Source of the DNA: Prorocentrum cordatum
Lineage: Eukaryota > Sar > Dinophyceae > Prorocentrales > Prorocentraceae
Reading direction: 5' to 3'
DNA length: 25,000 nt
Assembly: GCA_963575745.1 (NCBI GenBank)
Contig: CAUYUJ010015726.1
Span: forward strand, 150,001 to 175,000
Shown: positions 24,924-25,000 of the stretch, piece after piece
Numbering within the stretch: position 1 is the stretch's first letter
Layout: each line of letters begins with the position of its first letter
Made by a program: the position numbers and the translations under genes
The notes under the pieces: model-generated
Told to the model about the DNA's origin: nothing
The model's input: only the letters and a program-made list of their open reading frames with translations
Database searches by the model: none

Positions 24924-25000
24924 TTTCGGTTCCTCGGGGCCCTCACTGAGCCTCTCGGGTCGTCACAAGACGGCTGGGTATGAGAAGGCGGTCCTGGGGA

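Overview
The window looks like nuclear DNA of a dinoflagellate, GC-rich and probably of the Prorocentrum or Symbiodinium type. The evidence is: (i) a retroelement combining gag, reverse transcriptase (RT), C5-cytosine-methyltransferase, RNase H and tyrosine-recombinase (YR) domains, a domain set reported from dinoflagellates; (ii) a near match to the dinoflagellate spliced leader, followed by GT, at 15986-16007; (iii) very heavy simple-sequence and minisatellite content; (iv) few, split coding pieces, all on the + strand. No bacterial-style genes, tRNA, rRNA or CRISPR array were seen.

Layout. 1-3945 is a TG/TGCG satellite, interrupted by a 200-bp inverted-repeat element (1658-1857) and by two short spacers with related edges. 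3946-4853 is GC-rich sequence without a recognisable gene. 4854-10962 is a DIRS-like (YR) retrotransposon: intact gag (4854-6167), pol broken by two frameshifts and one TGA (6164-9973), and a YR gene broken by three frameshifts and two TGA codons (9970-10962). Both ORF junctions are ATGA stop/start overlaps. The methyltransferase lies inside the RNase H domain and has lost its catalytic PC motif.

10963-14482 is non-coding: a 26-bp-periodic triple hairpin (11557-11622), GGA and CTTGGGGCC-type repeats, and a 463/467-bp direct duplication (13126-13588 and 14016-14482) separated by (ATG)35 and GA tracts.

14716-14779 and 19553-about 19860 look like two exons of a host C2-domain (copine-like) protein. 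The roughly 4.8 kb between them would be an intron carrying the spliced-leader relic, a second decayed gag (16141-about 18079) and several microsatellites.

19984-25000 is repeat-rich: two copies of a CGATC-rich repeat, a second copy of the inverted-repeat element with a 5-bp target duplication, a helically phased 10-11-bp repeat, a degenerate 100-140-bp tandem repeat, a 239-bp fold-back, a possible micro-exon and a final cluster of three hairpins.

The most interesting item is the retroelement: its nested methyltransferase/RNase H organisation, a DUF4326-like domain at the start of pol, and its ATGA coupling. Coordinates of domains and splice sites come from reading by eye. Family assignments come from motif recognition and were not checked by search.
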